From contig NC_079486.1 of assembly GCF_026230105.1 (NCBI RefSeq), positions 8,308,001-8,372,000 of the forward strand: DNA of 64,000 bases, in the 5' to 3' direction. The notes below the pieces were generated by a model. It was not told the origin of the DNA. It was given only the letters and a program-made list of their open reading frames with translations, and made no database searches. The stretch is from Diorhabda sublineata (lineage: Eukaryota; Arthropoda; Insecta; Coleoptera; Chrysomelidae). The translations under genes and the position numbers were made by a program. This document shows, in pieces, positions 11,145-21,960 of the stretch (the first letter of the stretch is position 1; the number at the start of each line of letters is the position of its first letter).

Positions 11145-11996
11145 GATTAAAAGCTGCTGTTTGTGTAAAGTAGAGAATTTGTGTGATATAAAATTTTATA
11201 TATTTTATAAATGGCACAAGCTTATTGGAAATTTTAAATAAACAAATGGTTGTGGCTTTATTAACATGCTTGATGTTGGGAACCAGATTGGATATACGAG
11301 TATGTTTTGCTGTTAATTTTTACAGTAGGTTTCAAAATCAAGCTATAGATAAGGTCTTTAATCATTTAATCATTTAAAACGTGTATTAAGGTATTTATAA
11401 TCGATTCATGTAGGATTATAAAGTTTAGAAAAAATAATAAAGATTCGTTAGACTAAAAATGCGTCGTTGGATATCTTTTTAATTTTATTTTTGCAAGACT
11501 CTATGTTGAACAACCAAGAAGCATGCACTAAAAAAGAGAATTTGTAGTTGAAAAAACTCTTCTTGCATTTAGGTATTAATATTCGTAATATCAGCTTTTA
11601 TAAGGTCATCAGCATAAAAATAAAATAAAGTATTTAATTAGCACCTAATGTTACGGATTAATTGATACCTGCTTAAGTATTGATCTAAATTCAAGAGATA
11701 TTTGATTTTTAGATTCGTTATCTCACGGAAATTAACACGTTTATATGTCTATTTGATAGACATGAGTGGCGGGGATTTTTGAAATGACTCGAGAGTATCA
11801 GAAAATTATATAGGGAGAATCCTTGCATCCTTTAATGTACCTCTACCATGTATTATGTTTCTGGTAACTATTAGATATTAATCTGGCGATGAATTCAAGG
11901 GGGCTGGCCGTAACGAGCGGTTGAAAAAAATGATGACACAAACTCATAATATATTTTTGTATATGTAAAAAAGGTAACCTTGACATACTCCAGCGT
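11145..11996. other. intergenic, no gene seen
   Basis: AT-rich. No reading frame or repeat boundary that I can support. Confidence 0.3.
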
Positions 11997-12057
11997 GTCA
12001 GATTTTTATGCAGGAGGGTCAAGTTGATGTCATAGTCCTCCTGAATAATAATCTGAC
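11997..12057. repeat. 21-bp inverted repeat with 19-bp spacer
   Basis: GTCAGATTTTTATGCAGGAGG (11997-12017) pairs with CCTCCTGAATAATAATCTGAC (12037-12057), 19 of 21 positions. It could form a hairpin or be the inner ends of a miniature inverted-repeat element. No flanking duplication was recognised. Confidence 0.75.
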
Positions 12058-12233
12058 AATTATATGGAGGGATATCGCTAGTCTGACCATTTTGATGGAA
12101 ATTTAGAAATAATATATCCGCATTTACGTACAGAAATTGGATAATTTATTAATATAAAATTAAAAATAGATCATTACACTTTATAATAAATTACAAAACA
12201 TTGAAATTTGAAATACATATTTTAGTCTTCATC

Positions 12234-12620
12234 TCATTTAGACTCATCTTTGAAGTTTGTTTCCACTTCAACTTCCAGGACGTCCTCGTCATCTCGTGAT
12301 TCTGTAACTAAGAATGGTTATGATACATTATAATGTTATATTTATGATGTGATAGTATAATATGGAAAAGAGAACGTACCTGAATCTAAAGTATCTCCTA
12401 AAATGTCAGGTGTTATAACGATGTCTTCGTACGCCTCAGGAAGTTGGTTTCCTAGAAACCAAGTTGGCTCCAATTTTCCATCCACATTTCTCCATCCATA
12501 TTCTAGTGGTGACATTTCCGTAGGAATACGATTGTGAGCGTTTCTCCACATACAAGCAATATATTTCGTTCGCAATAAATGTTGCAGCTCCGATCGACAT
12601 GATGGCAAATTACAAGTAAT
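12234..12620 (-). CDS. last two exons of an unknown gene (transposon-associated domain type)
   Basis: The minus-strand penultimate exon is open from about 12620 to 12380 and ends TTCAG|GTACGT. The final exon is 12301-12234 after a TTACAG acceptor. The phase-1 join preserves the frame and yields an acidic tail (ESRDDEDVLEVEVETNFKDE) and a stop. The body reads 'LPSCRSELQHLLRTKYIACM', 'SPLEYGWRNVDGKLEPTWF' and 'LPEAYEDIVITPD'. This Q-H-x-x-R/K...W...P..YGW pattern is common at the C-terminus of uncharacterised arthropod proteins often linked to transposons. A stop lies directly upstream of the open part (12621-12623), so upstream exons are lost or the gene is a remnant. Confidence 0.5.
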
Positions 12621-12734
12621 TCATTCATTTCGCATTCAGTGAAAAGGGTTGAGACGTATCATTTACTTTGTACGTTTTATTAAATACTTCCACCCCAGCG
12701 ATAAAACGTCAGCTAGTTTTTTAAACCTGTACAA

Positions 12735-13060
12735 ATGGCAGATGAATGATGAATTTAAATTTGAAAAATCTGTCCCTAATTTCATGAATAAATTCGACGC
12801 ATTCTCTTATTAAATTAGCCTTTTCACTACCACAAAGTCCTTGTAAAAAGAATTACCCAACAGGTCCCTTGCTTCTGGTAATTCATCAGTTTTAACATTT
12901 GTTCCAATGTCGACATATCCTGTAAATTTTTTTCCTTCATTCAATTCGTCTTATTATTGCAATTTCATCCCAAATCAAATTGTATACAATTTCCCTGTCA
13001 CAAAATTCTTTTGGTTTTAGAGCATTTAAAGCTTCTTTGCTTTAGCAATGCATAACTTAA
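12735..13060 (-). pseudogene. P-element/THAP9-like transposase fragment
   Basis: The minus strand reads, with frame changes, 'SKEALNALKPKEFCDREIVY', 'LIWDEIAI', 'GKKFTGYVDIGTNVKTDELP', then 'EARDLLGN' and 'FMKLGTDF'. The WDEM/AI...GYVDIG order is that of the RNase H-like domain of P-element and THAP9-type transposases. Direct-strand relatives of the last part lie at 32.3, 51.4 and 57.2 kb. No THAP zinc finger is present here. Confidence 0.6.
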
Positions 13061-13439
13061 TATTACAGCAAAATATCCTTAACTCGAGAATCCTTTACTT
13101 CTTGCTTTCAGCATTCTTTTCAAAATGAAGCAAAATAGTTATTAAAATACATTTCTTGATAATCGGTTTATAGAAAATCTACTATTTATGAGAAAATTGT
13201 TACTCAAAGAACTTACCAACAAGGTTTTTTCGGCATTTTCAATAATCAAAGATTTTTCTTTTAAAACTGATACCAGAGATTTTGAGGAATTTACTTTAGA
13301 TCAGGTTGATGGAGTGGCTTAATATTTTTTCTTTGAAGAGCCACTGTATTTTTCAGAATACTCATATTTTTTTTGGCCTCTAGGGTGTATTGAAAACAGA
13401 ACTGCTGAGATTTCCTGCAAAGTTTTTTTGGAACCTAAA
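13061..13439. other. decayed sequence, no call
   Basis: Probably further eroded P-like sequence on the minus strand, but no motif can be defended. Confidence 0.25.
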
Positions 13440-14040
13440 TAACAATGACATTATAAGAACATTCTTCTGTTTGGTTAAAAGAGTTATTCACACTTTCAGA
13501 AGCACTTGAAAGTTTCAGGTGAGTAAAATAATTAAATTTATGAAAATTGGATGAAGCATATCTTTCAGACTGATGTTTATTACAAAATCAGCAATAAGTA
13601 TGCATTAACAACATTTTTCCATCAGACAATAAATACCTTTCAGATGTTGAGTCTAAACACTGCCAAGAAGTACCCGGTTTAATAGCTCCAAATTTAACAT
13701 AACTTTTTGCCCGAAAACAAAATTATTTTCTTGGTCTTGAAATTATTTTTGTTTAGATTAATTGTGGAAAATATTGCCCATTAACCAAATTTAGTGAGAA
13801 CTGAAGCCAGATCATAATGATTTTAATTATATTACGATTTATAAATAAATATTTGACAACATTGAGGTTTACTGTCAAACCACAAGTTTACAAAAAACGT
13901 GTAAAAATGAGACAGCAACTGAAATAAATGAAGAAAGACCATTTCGATTCGAAGCTACAAGACTAACAACATTCATAGAGAAAAGACTATTGTGCAGATT
14001 GGGAAATACAACGATAACATTCAAGTGTAGAGGAGTAACG
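13440..14040. repeat. dispersed repeat 'F', copy 1
   Basis: Nearly colinear with 30350-30990; a part (13750-13910) recurs inverted at 20040-20290. The minus strand has a short open piece 'AKSYVKFGA', 'GTSWQCLDSTSERYLLSDGK'. The right end (13918-14030) is a divergent plus-strand copy of the middle of the ARL14EP-like gene: AAATAAATGAAGAAAGACCATT aligns with AAATAAATGAAAAAAACCATT there. Confidence 0.75.
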
Positions 14041-14259
14041 TCTCTGGGTTAAAAAATGTGAGCTGATTTTTGATGGGTAAATAGTTGGCGCTGATTATAG
14101 AGGGTATTCGCTTGAATTTGAAAATAACTGTATAGTAATGCTTTAAATAATGCTCCGTGATAATGAAATTAGTAGTATTAAAATAAATAAAATAATTAAA
14201 CGATTAACGATTAACAAAACAGAATCTCGTTAAATTAACTTTATTATTTAGCTATTTAT

Positions 14260-14640
14260 TTGGTTTAGATAATACATATATTCTAATATGAAAAAAAGTA
14301 GAATCATGTAACAATAATGAAATAGTAAAAAAAAAACATTTTGGTTGATTAAAATAAAATATTGAATTTTATCCGTAACTAATATAAAAATTATAGAAAT
14401 ATAATTAGATCAATAAAAATAGAATAATAAAAAAAATATTTCGGTTCCTAAAAATAAAATATTGAACTTCATTAGCAACTAATATAATAGTTATAGTCAT
14501 ATAAAAATATCAATAAGAATAATAAAATAATTGAAAATAAAACATTTTTGTTCATAGAAATAAAATATTGAACTCTATCCGCAACAAATATAATAATTAC
14601 AATTTTGTTAAAATATCATTGGTAATTAGCTTATGCAAGC
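14260..14640. repeat. degenerate ~100-106 bp tandem repeat, about 3.5 units
   Basis: AATAAAATATTGAA(T/C)T followed by AT(C/T)CGCAACTAATATAATA-like sequence starts at 14353, 14453 and 14559, with a partial unit upstream. The units are AT-rich and diverged. The array ends just before the gypsy integrase piece. Confidence 0.65.
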
Positions 14641-14693
14641 AGGTACAGAAATATATCAGTTCTTAATAAAAAATAAAAAATATTTTAAACGTA

Positions 14694-14878
14694 CCCGTCA
14701 AGGATAATATCTGACAGAGGATCCGTGTTCCGTTCTGAAAAATTCGAATCATATTGTCGAGAAGAAAATATTAAACATGTGTTAACAACTTGTGAAGTCC
14801 CACGAGGTAATGGAGAAGTGGAAAGGGTAAATAGGACCCTTATACCAGTCTTAACAAAACTTAGCGGCCGCAAGTTGA
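14694..14878 (+). pseudogene. gypsy (Ty3) integrase core fragment, copy D1
   Basis: The plus strand reads 'ILSDRGSVFRSEKFESYCRE', 'ENIKHVLTTCEVPRGNGEVE', 'RVNRTLIPVLTKLS', the second half of a Ty3/gypsy integrase core with Asp (SDRG) and Glu (GEVE) of the D,D35E site. It starts abruptly, without the RT and zinc-finger parts found in copies D2 and D3. It runs directly into the minisatellite via AGCGGCCGCAAGTTGAA. Confidence 0.85.
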
Positions 14879-14924
14879 ATTAAATAAAAATTCTATTTGT
14901 GTTTAATTTCTATACACACTAGCG

Positions 14925-17010
14925 CCCCCAGCCGGGGAGACGCCAAACTAAACACGGTTTCATAGACAATAGCTCTCCCTGCCGGCCAAACGCCAAACTT
15001 AACACGGTTCCATAAACACTAGCGCCTCTCGCTAGCAAAATGCCAAATTAAATACGATTCTGTGGATATTAGAGACCTCTACCGGCCAAACGCCAAACTA
15101 AACACGAATCTATAGACACCAGGGCCCCCTGCCGACCAGACGCCAAACTAAACACGATTCCAAAGACACTAGCGCCCCTTGCCGGCCAGATGCCAAATTA
15201 AATACGATTTCATAGACAAAAGCGCCCGCCGCCAGTTAGACGCCCAGCTAAACAAGATTCCATAGACACTAGCGCCTCCCGCTATCCAAACGCCAAATTA
15301 AACACGATTCTATAGACACTATCAATCTCTGTCGACCAATCGCCAAACTAAAACACTATTCTATGGACACTGGCGCCCCCTACCGGCCAGATGCCAAACT
15401 AAACACGATTCTACAGACACTAGCCCTCTGCCAGCCAAACGACAAACTAAACAAGATTCCATAGACAGTAGCGCCTCCCGCTAGCCAAACGTTAAATTAA
15501 AAACGATTCTATAGACACTAGCGCCACCTGCCAATCAAACGCCAAATTAAACACGATTCCATAGACAGTAGCGCCCCCAGCGGGCCAATCGCCAAACTAA
15601 ACAAGTTCCCATAGCCACTGGCGCCTCCCGCTAGCTAAAAGTCAAATTAAACACGATTCTATAGACATATAAATCTATTTCAACAAATCGCCAAACTAAA
15701 ATACGATTCTATAGTTACTAGCGCCCCCTACCGGCCAGACGCTAAATTAAGCACGGTTCCATAAACAAAAGCGCCTCTCGCTAGCAAAACGCCAAATTAA
15801 ATACGATTCTGTAGACCCCAGCGACCTCTGCCGGCCAAACGCCAAACTAAACACGGTTCCATAGAATCAAGCTCCTCCCGCCAGCCAAACGCCAAATTAA
15901 GCACGATTCCATTGACAGTAGCGCCTCCTGCTGGTTAGACGCCAAACTAAACAAGATTCCCTAGACACTAGCGCCTCACGCTACCCAAACGCCAAATTAA
16001 ACACGATTCTATAGGCACTGTCAATCTCGGTCGACCAATCGCCAAACTAAAATACCATTCAATTGACACTAGCGCCTCCTGCCGGTCAAACGCCAAATTA
16101 AACACGATTCCATAGACAATAGCGCCCCCAGCGGGCCAAACGCTAAACTAAACAAGTTCCCATAGATACTGGCGCCTCCCGCTAGCCAGAAGTCAAATTA
16201 AACACGATTCTATAGACATATAAATCTATTTCAACAAATCGCCAAACTAAAACATGATTCTATAGACACTAGCGCCCCCTACCGGCCAGACGCCAAATTA
16301 AACACGGTTCCATAAACAAAAGCGCCTCTCGCTAGCAAAACACCAAATTAAATACGATTCTGTAGATACCAGCGACCTCTGCCGGCCAGACGCCAAACTA
16401 AACAAGATTCCATAGACACTAGCGCCTCCCGCTAGCCAAACGTCAAATTAAACACGATTCTATTGACCGATCGCCAAACTAACCAAACACGAACTTACGC
16501 CATCTGGCGAGGAATAGTCAACCTGGAAGTACCTTGCCGCCGCTAAGTACTTTCAGTTCGACTATTCCTCGCTAGATGGCGCTAGTTCGTGTTTTAGTTT
16601 ATCGTTTGGTCGGCAGAGGCCGGCTAGTGTCTATAGAATCGTGTCTAGTTTGGCATCTGACCGGCAGGAGGAGCTGGTGTGTATAGAAATCAAACACAAA
16701 TAGTATTTTTATCAAGATCAACTTGCAACCGCCAGGTACTTCCAGGTTGACTATTTCTATACACACTAGCGCCCCCCGCCAATTAGACACCAAACTAAAT
16801 ACAGTTCCATAGACGCCAAACTAAACAAGGTTCCATAGACACAAGCGCCTCCTGCCAGTCAAACGCCAAATTAAATACGATTCCATAGACAGTAGCGCCC
16901 CAGCCGGCCAGACGCCAAACTAAACACGGTTCCATAGACACTAGCGCACCCTGCTGGCCAGATGCCAAATTAAATTCAATTCTATAGACACTAGCGCCTC
17001 CCGCCACCCA
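14925..17010. repeat. 50-bp minisatellite array D1 with CTCF-like cores
   Basis: About 40 diverged units. A typical unit reads CCAAACGCCAAATTAAACAC, GATTCTATAGACACTAGCGC, then a variable GC-rich decamer such as CCCCTACCGG or CTCCCGCTAG. Variant landmarks such as GACATATAAATCTATTTCAAC recur about 550 bp apart (15.66 and 16.21 kb), as do ATAAACAAAAGCGCCTCTCGC units, indicating an 11-unit higher-order period. The GC-rich core stands out from AT-rich surroundings. Minus-strand frames such as 'GALVSMEPCLVWRLAG' are products of periodicity, not genes. Confidence 0.95.
16490..16760 (-). repeat. inverted segment inside array D1
   Basis: Relative to the same place in D3 (about 61990-62290), a stretch of roughly 200 bp is reversed. 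The ends are the paired CACGAAC..CGCCATCT.GCGAGGAATAGTC...GGAAGTACCT motifs, which occur in opposite orientations at 16490-16540 and 16546-16600, and again near 16735. Confidence 0.75.
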
Positions 17011-18450
17011 GATATTGTCATTCGTTTTCTTAATGCTTATTTGACACTCCTCAATTTGTCACTATGCAATCCAATCAACCGTTTTATTCTATAATTATAT
17101 GCATTCAGATTTGAGATCATTTTTGAAGGTATCTACGGCTCCATTTTCCAATTCTTCTTCATACATATACAATTCGAAATTATGTATGATTGTACCATTC
17201 AAGCCCAGAAAGAAATCATGCTCATATACGTTTCAAACGATAAGCATTCTTACTTCTTTTCAGCATCATTTTCCTCATCATGGCTCTTCACATTACTACA
17301 AATATTTCGAAATATGTGATTTAAGGTAATTTTGAAAATAATAATTTGTTCTTGAGCCAAGTGGTTTTTAAAATATTTATTTTGCCAATCTATTACGAGA
17401 TTTAAGTATATTAAATAAATCATTAAAATTTAGAAGAAATTCATCTGTAGTACCTGCATTATGGAAATATGTATTAATATCTGTTCTCGATAAATAAAGA
17501 GGAACAGCTGCTCAATAACCATCACAAAAAGACGTTACATTGTTTCCACCTTTACACTGATAAATTTCGCAAATCATGCAACTTGGAATTTCGTCGAAAT
17601 GGTCCAATTACAACTCTGGTTAGCAAAAAGATATCGAAAAAAATTATATATCATTAGAAAATCTACACTCTAGCGATGTTTATAAAAAAACAAAAGCTTC
17701 CTACCACCTTTACTTTTTTTTAATCGCATGAATTCTTGTAATAATATGAATATTTAAGATATAATACATACTGTGAAAGTTATGAAGTTATAACTTCTTG
17801 CATAAGTTAAAATAAGAAGAGACATGAAAATCAGAAAAATTGAAGAAAATAAAGTGAACTATTGAAGAAATGAGTCGTTTTAGAAAATATCTTGTTTAAC
17901 ATTTCAACAATTTTCTAAGTAAAATTGGGTTGGATGTCAGTAATTTACAAAAAGTTTTTGTCATAATAGTACAGCAAGTCAGCAATGTAAAAAATGAGAT
18001 CAGGAGTTGTTATGACAGCTATATATGATAAGGAATCAATCTGATGAGTTTTAAACACGAAAAAAAAAGGATTATGATAGAGTGGAGTGATAAACTCCAC
18101 TTTAATAATGAAAATAATGAATTTTGATCTTCTGCTTAAGAAGATAATCTATAAAAAATACATCGAGGGAAAAAGAAGACATGTACCAACAAAATTAAAA
18201 GGAGTAACAGAAAGAGGCATATTCAAAATTATACTTATCTACAATTATTCTATATATCTCGTAACAGTAAAGGATGACAGTGAGTTGAAAAGCTAAGAAC
18301 AAATGTGAGAAAACATTTAGAAATGTGGTCCACTCAAAATTCTTCATACATATAATTAATATAAACTAGATACCTTCCATAGGACAGCTGTAAGCCTACA
18401 TTTTGATGTTTAGGACTTGTTTTGAAAAGAATACTGTTCCCTTTTCGTTC
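17011..18450 (-). repeat. composite tail of D1 including repeat 'E'
   Basis: Colinear with 55796-56964 and 62576-64000. It includes E-repeat sequence (17085-17600). Further on it has a plus-strand open stretch (about 18117-18220) reading 'NFDLLLKKIIYKKYIEGKRR', reminiscent of a LINE C-terminal tail ('LL..I..GKIEGKR..GR'). A perfect 8-bp hairpin AGTGGAGT-GATAA-ACTCCACT lies at 18081-18101 and is kept in D3 but mutated in D2. Confidence 0.7.
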
Positions 18451-20039
18451 TCTCAACGTTTTTGCTTCCATTAGAATGACTTGATAACAATATACTTTCA
18501 ACTGGTTGTTGAGAAGCTAAAAAAATAAAACAAAAGTGTGTGGGTACGTATCAGTAGAAATGGCATTACCTCACCCAATTCAAACAAACATGTTTCTTCA
18601 ATATTCAACAACTCTAAAATACCTTAGACATGGAGTGCAATAAACCATTAAGTTGCATTACAATGTATTCGCTAAGCTAAATTTACACTCAACCAAGTCA
18701 TATGCATACAGGACTTTTCAGGAAAATTCTTCATTACTCATTCAGTTTCATTGGCAGATATAGTGTTGAATTTGTACAAAGTGATGAAATGGTAAGTGAC
18801 TTGAAAGTTCTTATTCAAAAACTGGTAAGACAATAATTTGATGGAAACATGACATTGCTAAAGTTATTTTTTTCAGACTAGTTTGAGATTTTCAAAGGAA
18901 GTCACCTAAAATACTTAACAAAATATATGATTTAATATCAAATATTGATGAGCAACTACTAATTATTTTGATTAAGAGTAAATTTATTAGAAAAATATTA
19001 ATATTTAGACAAATATCAACTCACTGGCAACATTTTTCATCAATTCATTGTAAACTACAAGTTACTTATTCTCCACAATTGGGGTGGAGTCTCTTTAAAT
19101 CAAACCAATCAAAAATTACTCATTATTTATTTTCTTACCTCAGAAATATGAATAAAACAAGTAAGATGTGTCAGAACAATACGAGGATCTTTTCTATCAT
19201 TTATTTATTGTGCAGAAATACCACAGTTAATTTGAATGATCTTTATCTTGCAATTCCATAAGGTAGGTACTCCAAAACTACTAAAGGTCCCCATGTGAAT
19301 CCATCCAAACGCTCCTATTATATCAATCATTATATACAGGTAAATATTTAAAAAAAAATGTGTTGTTGGGGATTGTTTTATTAAATTTCCAAAAATATTT
19401 CCTAAATGATAGAATCACTGCAAAAATCTTCAAAACCGGGTAGATGCGGTTCTCTTGTTGCTACTTCAATAATATAATTCTTTTTTTGTAACTTGACATT
19501 CACAGACGTTACACTACAAATTTCCAGGCCCAGTTCAGATCAAGCTACCATAGCGAAATTAGTAAATATGTTAGAGTACATACAATTCTTTTTTATTAGA
19601 GGCCATTTGGGTAAATGAGAAATCACGCTCCTTTACCTAAAAATAAATTATTTGTAAACTACTTCCAGTATTGGTGTAGTAGCTATACTTGTTATTAAAA
19701 AAGATATTCTAATACTTGCCAACACCTTAAAAGCATATTCATCAACATAAAACATTGTGGTCTGTACGTGAGTATTTTTATCAAATTACTTAGTTAAAGG
19801 TGTAGAAAGTGTGAAAAATAACTGTACATACCTACTATAAGAATCAAAATTTTAAAAATTTATACATTTTCAGTCAAAATTTACTTCATTACATAAACTA
19901 CATTCACTTAATCTTCACGTTTAAAACTTAAACATAAGTAAGTTTTCAACTAGATACCAATTCCGTTTCTAACATTATAATGAATTCCGAAGTTCCTTTG
20001 TTTGAAACTTTGGTTTACTTTGACCTTGGACGGACGAAT
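18451..20039. other. no gene or named repeat recognised
   Basis: AT-rich. Short frames such as 18968-19261 have no family resemblance and no splice or start context. It may continue the D composite beyond the part that can be compared, because D3 runs off the window. Confidence 0.3.
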
Positions 20040-20290
20040 AAATAAGATTAACCCAGCTGGCATGTTTGAATATAACTGAAGCCAACTTACAGTAAACCTC
20101 AATGTTGTCAAATTTTACAATTTATTTGTTCATTATCTGGATGCATGTTACGTTTCAAAAATATTTATTTATACATCGTAATATTATTAAAAACCAATAA
20201 GAATGTGGCTCTAGTTCTCACTAAATTTGGTTAATGGACAATATTTCCCACAATTGATCTAAACAAAGATCAAGAAAATAATTTTGGCTT
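20040..20290 (-). repeat. dispersed repeat 'F', inverted partial copy
   Basis: Reverse complement of 13750-13910 and 30660-30830: ACAGTAAACCTCAATGTTGTC, TCTCACTAAATTTGGTTAATG and TTGATCTAAACAAAGATCAAG are shared landmarks. Confidence 0.75.
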
Positions 20291-20504
20291 ATGTTTATGA
20301 AAAAATATAAGCTATGCAACATTGCTATGTAGGTGTATTCATTTATGTTTTTGTTTTATCTAGCATAGAATGTTTGAAAGAAATAATATCAAATACTAGT
20401 TTTATTTGAATACAAATTTACTATAGACATGTACCAACAAATCTTCGAGACAAACATATAGGTTTTTAATGAGGATATGCTTATTTATTATAATTATTAG
20501 TCAA

Positions 20505-20830
20505 TTTAAGTCAAAAACAAGATGAAAGTAATGTGAAAACAAAAAACAAAGGCTAATAGATTAGCCTGGCCAGCAACTTCAGTACTTTCATCAAGTTGAA
20601 GTGAAAAGTTTGTTTTATTTAAACTGTGACAGTGAATTTGGCCGATTTTTTTTCTCCCTTCTCAGTGAATGAAACTTCAGATTCTAACCTACTAAGTGTT
20701 CTGTTCCTTTTTTAGATATCAATATGAATAGGCGATAAGATGCAAATGTAGCTTGTCTATTTTTCAGAAATTGATGTTTTCGTTATTGAGTTTGACTTTA
20801 AGAATTCTTTTTCTTTGTACTGAAAGAAAT
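20505..20830 (-). pseudogene. hAT transposase fragment with LDEST motif, joined to a copia tail
   Basis: Plus-strand AGTCAAAAACAAGATGAAAG is the end of the copia integrase linker seen at 5190 and 27280. Then, on the minus strand at 20608-20581, comes 'FSLQLDEST', the catalytic-region hallmark of ZBED5-type hAT transposases ('FS.QLDESTDV'). Sequence to 20830 matches 27640-27840. Confidence 0.65.
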
Positions 20831-21294
20831 ACATATGTTTTTTTTTTTGTGAAAAGTCTTTACAGTTTTGAAGGTTTCATACTCTCATCAGCAAATACTT
20901 CGAAACATAAAACACACTGAAGTAGCAGGTTGTCATCTGTGCCAGTAACCACAAAAACCATATTTCAAATAATCAGCAATGTACTTATGGTTCGGTTTTG
21001 CCTTCTTAGGGACTTCTTTTAAAAATTCTAAACTAACCTAATAAAAATAAGTTTTGCATTGAGATGTTTATTATTATAAATTATTAATAAATGAATTTTG
21101 CCTTATCACTTGTTTTTAAATAAGTATTTTTAAGGCAATTACCATTTAACCAATCTAATCACTTTGTACAAATTAAACATTATATGTGCAAATCGAACTA
21201 AACGAGTAATGGAGAACTGTTCTGAAAAGTTTTGATTGTATGTGACTTGGTTGAGATATTATAGATTATAAGGGAGACTAGCTAAAACGTTCAA

Positions 21295-21480
21295 ATAAGA
21301 TGTGAGAATGCTTATCGTTTGAAACGTTAATGAAAATGATTTCTTTCCGACCTTGATTGATACAATCATACATAATTTAGAATTGTATAAGTATGGAGAA
21401 TTGGAAAATGGAGCCGAAGATACCTCCAATAATGATCTTTAACTCGAATGGATACAATTATGGAATAAACGTTTGATTGA
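21295..21480 (+). repeat. repeat 'E' core, inverted copy
   Basis: Plus strand carries GAGAATGCTTATCGTTTGAA, CAATCATACATAATTT and GAATTGGAAAATGGAGCC, the reverse of the 17.1-17.24 kb segment. It reads as the start of the same unknown open frame (MLIV...EHDFF) as in the 5.9-6.1 kb copy. Confidence 0.7.
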
Positions 21481-21489
21481 ATGGAAAAG

Positions 21490-21960
21490 TGTTGATTATT
21501 TCATAAAGTACGCGAGGACAATTTGTGTGCTGCATTTACTACTACCTACTGCTACCACCACACTCACTATTATACTGTCTGACGCCGGTTTCGATGTACT
21601 CCTCTAGTTTCTATGTGATTTGTACAAAACAAACAAACAAACAAAATATTACTGCGTATAATTTGATATCAGATGGTTATTTGATTGAATTAGTAACTCA
21701 CTAAAGGTATTGAACAAAATATGTAATTTGATCCATTTGGTCGAAAGATACAAAAAACTACAGGAAGAAGTGATTTATAAGATATCAACTGATTTTGGTA
21801 TTTGTAATAACTGCAAATTATCAAAGGATTATTTCTTAAAGGAAAGACTATCATTACTCTGATTGAATTAGAACAACTCTAAAATTCAGTGGTAAGTTCA
21901 ATAATTACTCATCTTGTACTAGATACTGTGAACAATTTGAAATTATTATTATAATTATTT
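21490..21960 (-). repeat. partial copy of the 32.7-33.0 kb flank repeat
   Basis: Matches the reverse complement of 32690-33000 (GTAAGTTCAATAATTACTCATC, GATTGAATTAGAACAACT, CACACTCACTATTATACTGTCTGAC). It is therefore the same orientation as the left arm of the 28-33 kb palindrome. It includes a short (CAAA)n run near 21630. Confidence 0.75.

Noticed and set aside
16795..17007. Minus-strand frame rich in 'GALVSMEPCLVWRLAG' repeats
   Set aside because: Periodic translation of the 50-bp minisatellite with no independent coding support.
14925..17010. Resemblance to a CRISPR array (regular ~50-bp units)
   Set aside because: The whole unit is diverged repeat with no conserved repeat/unique spacer split, no cas genes, and the DNA is eukaryotic.
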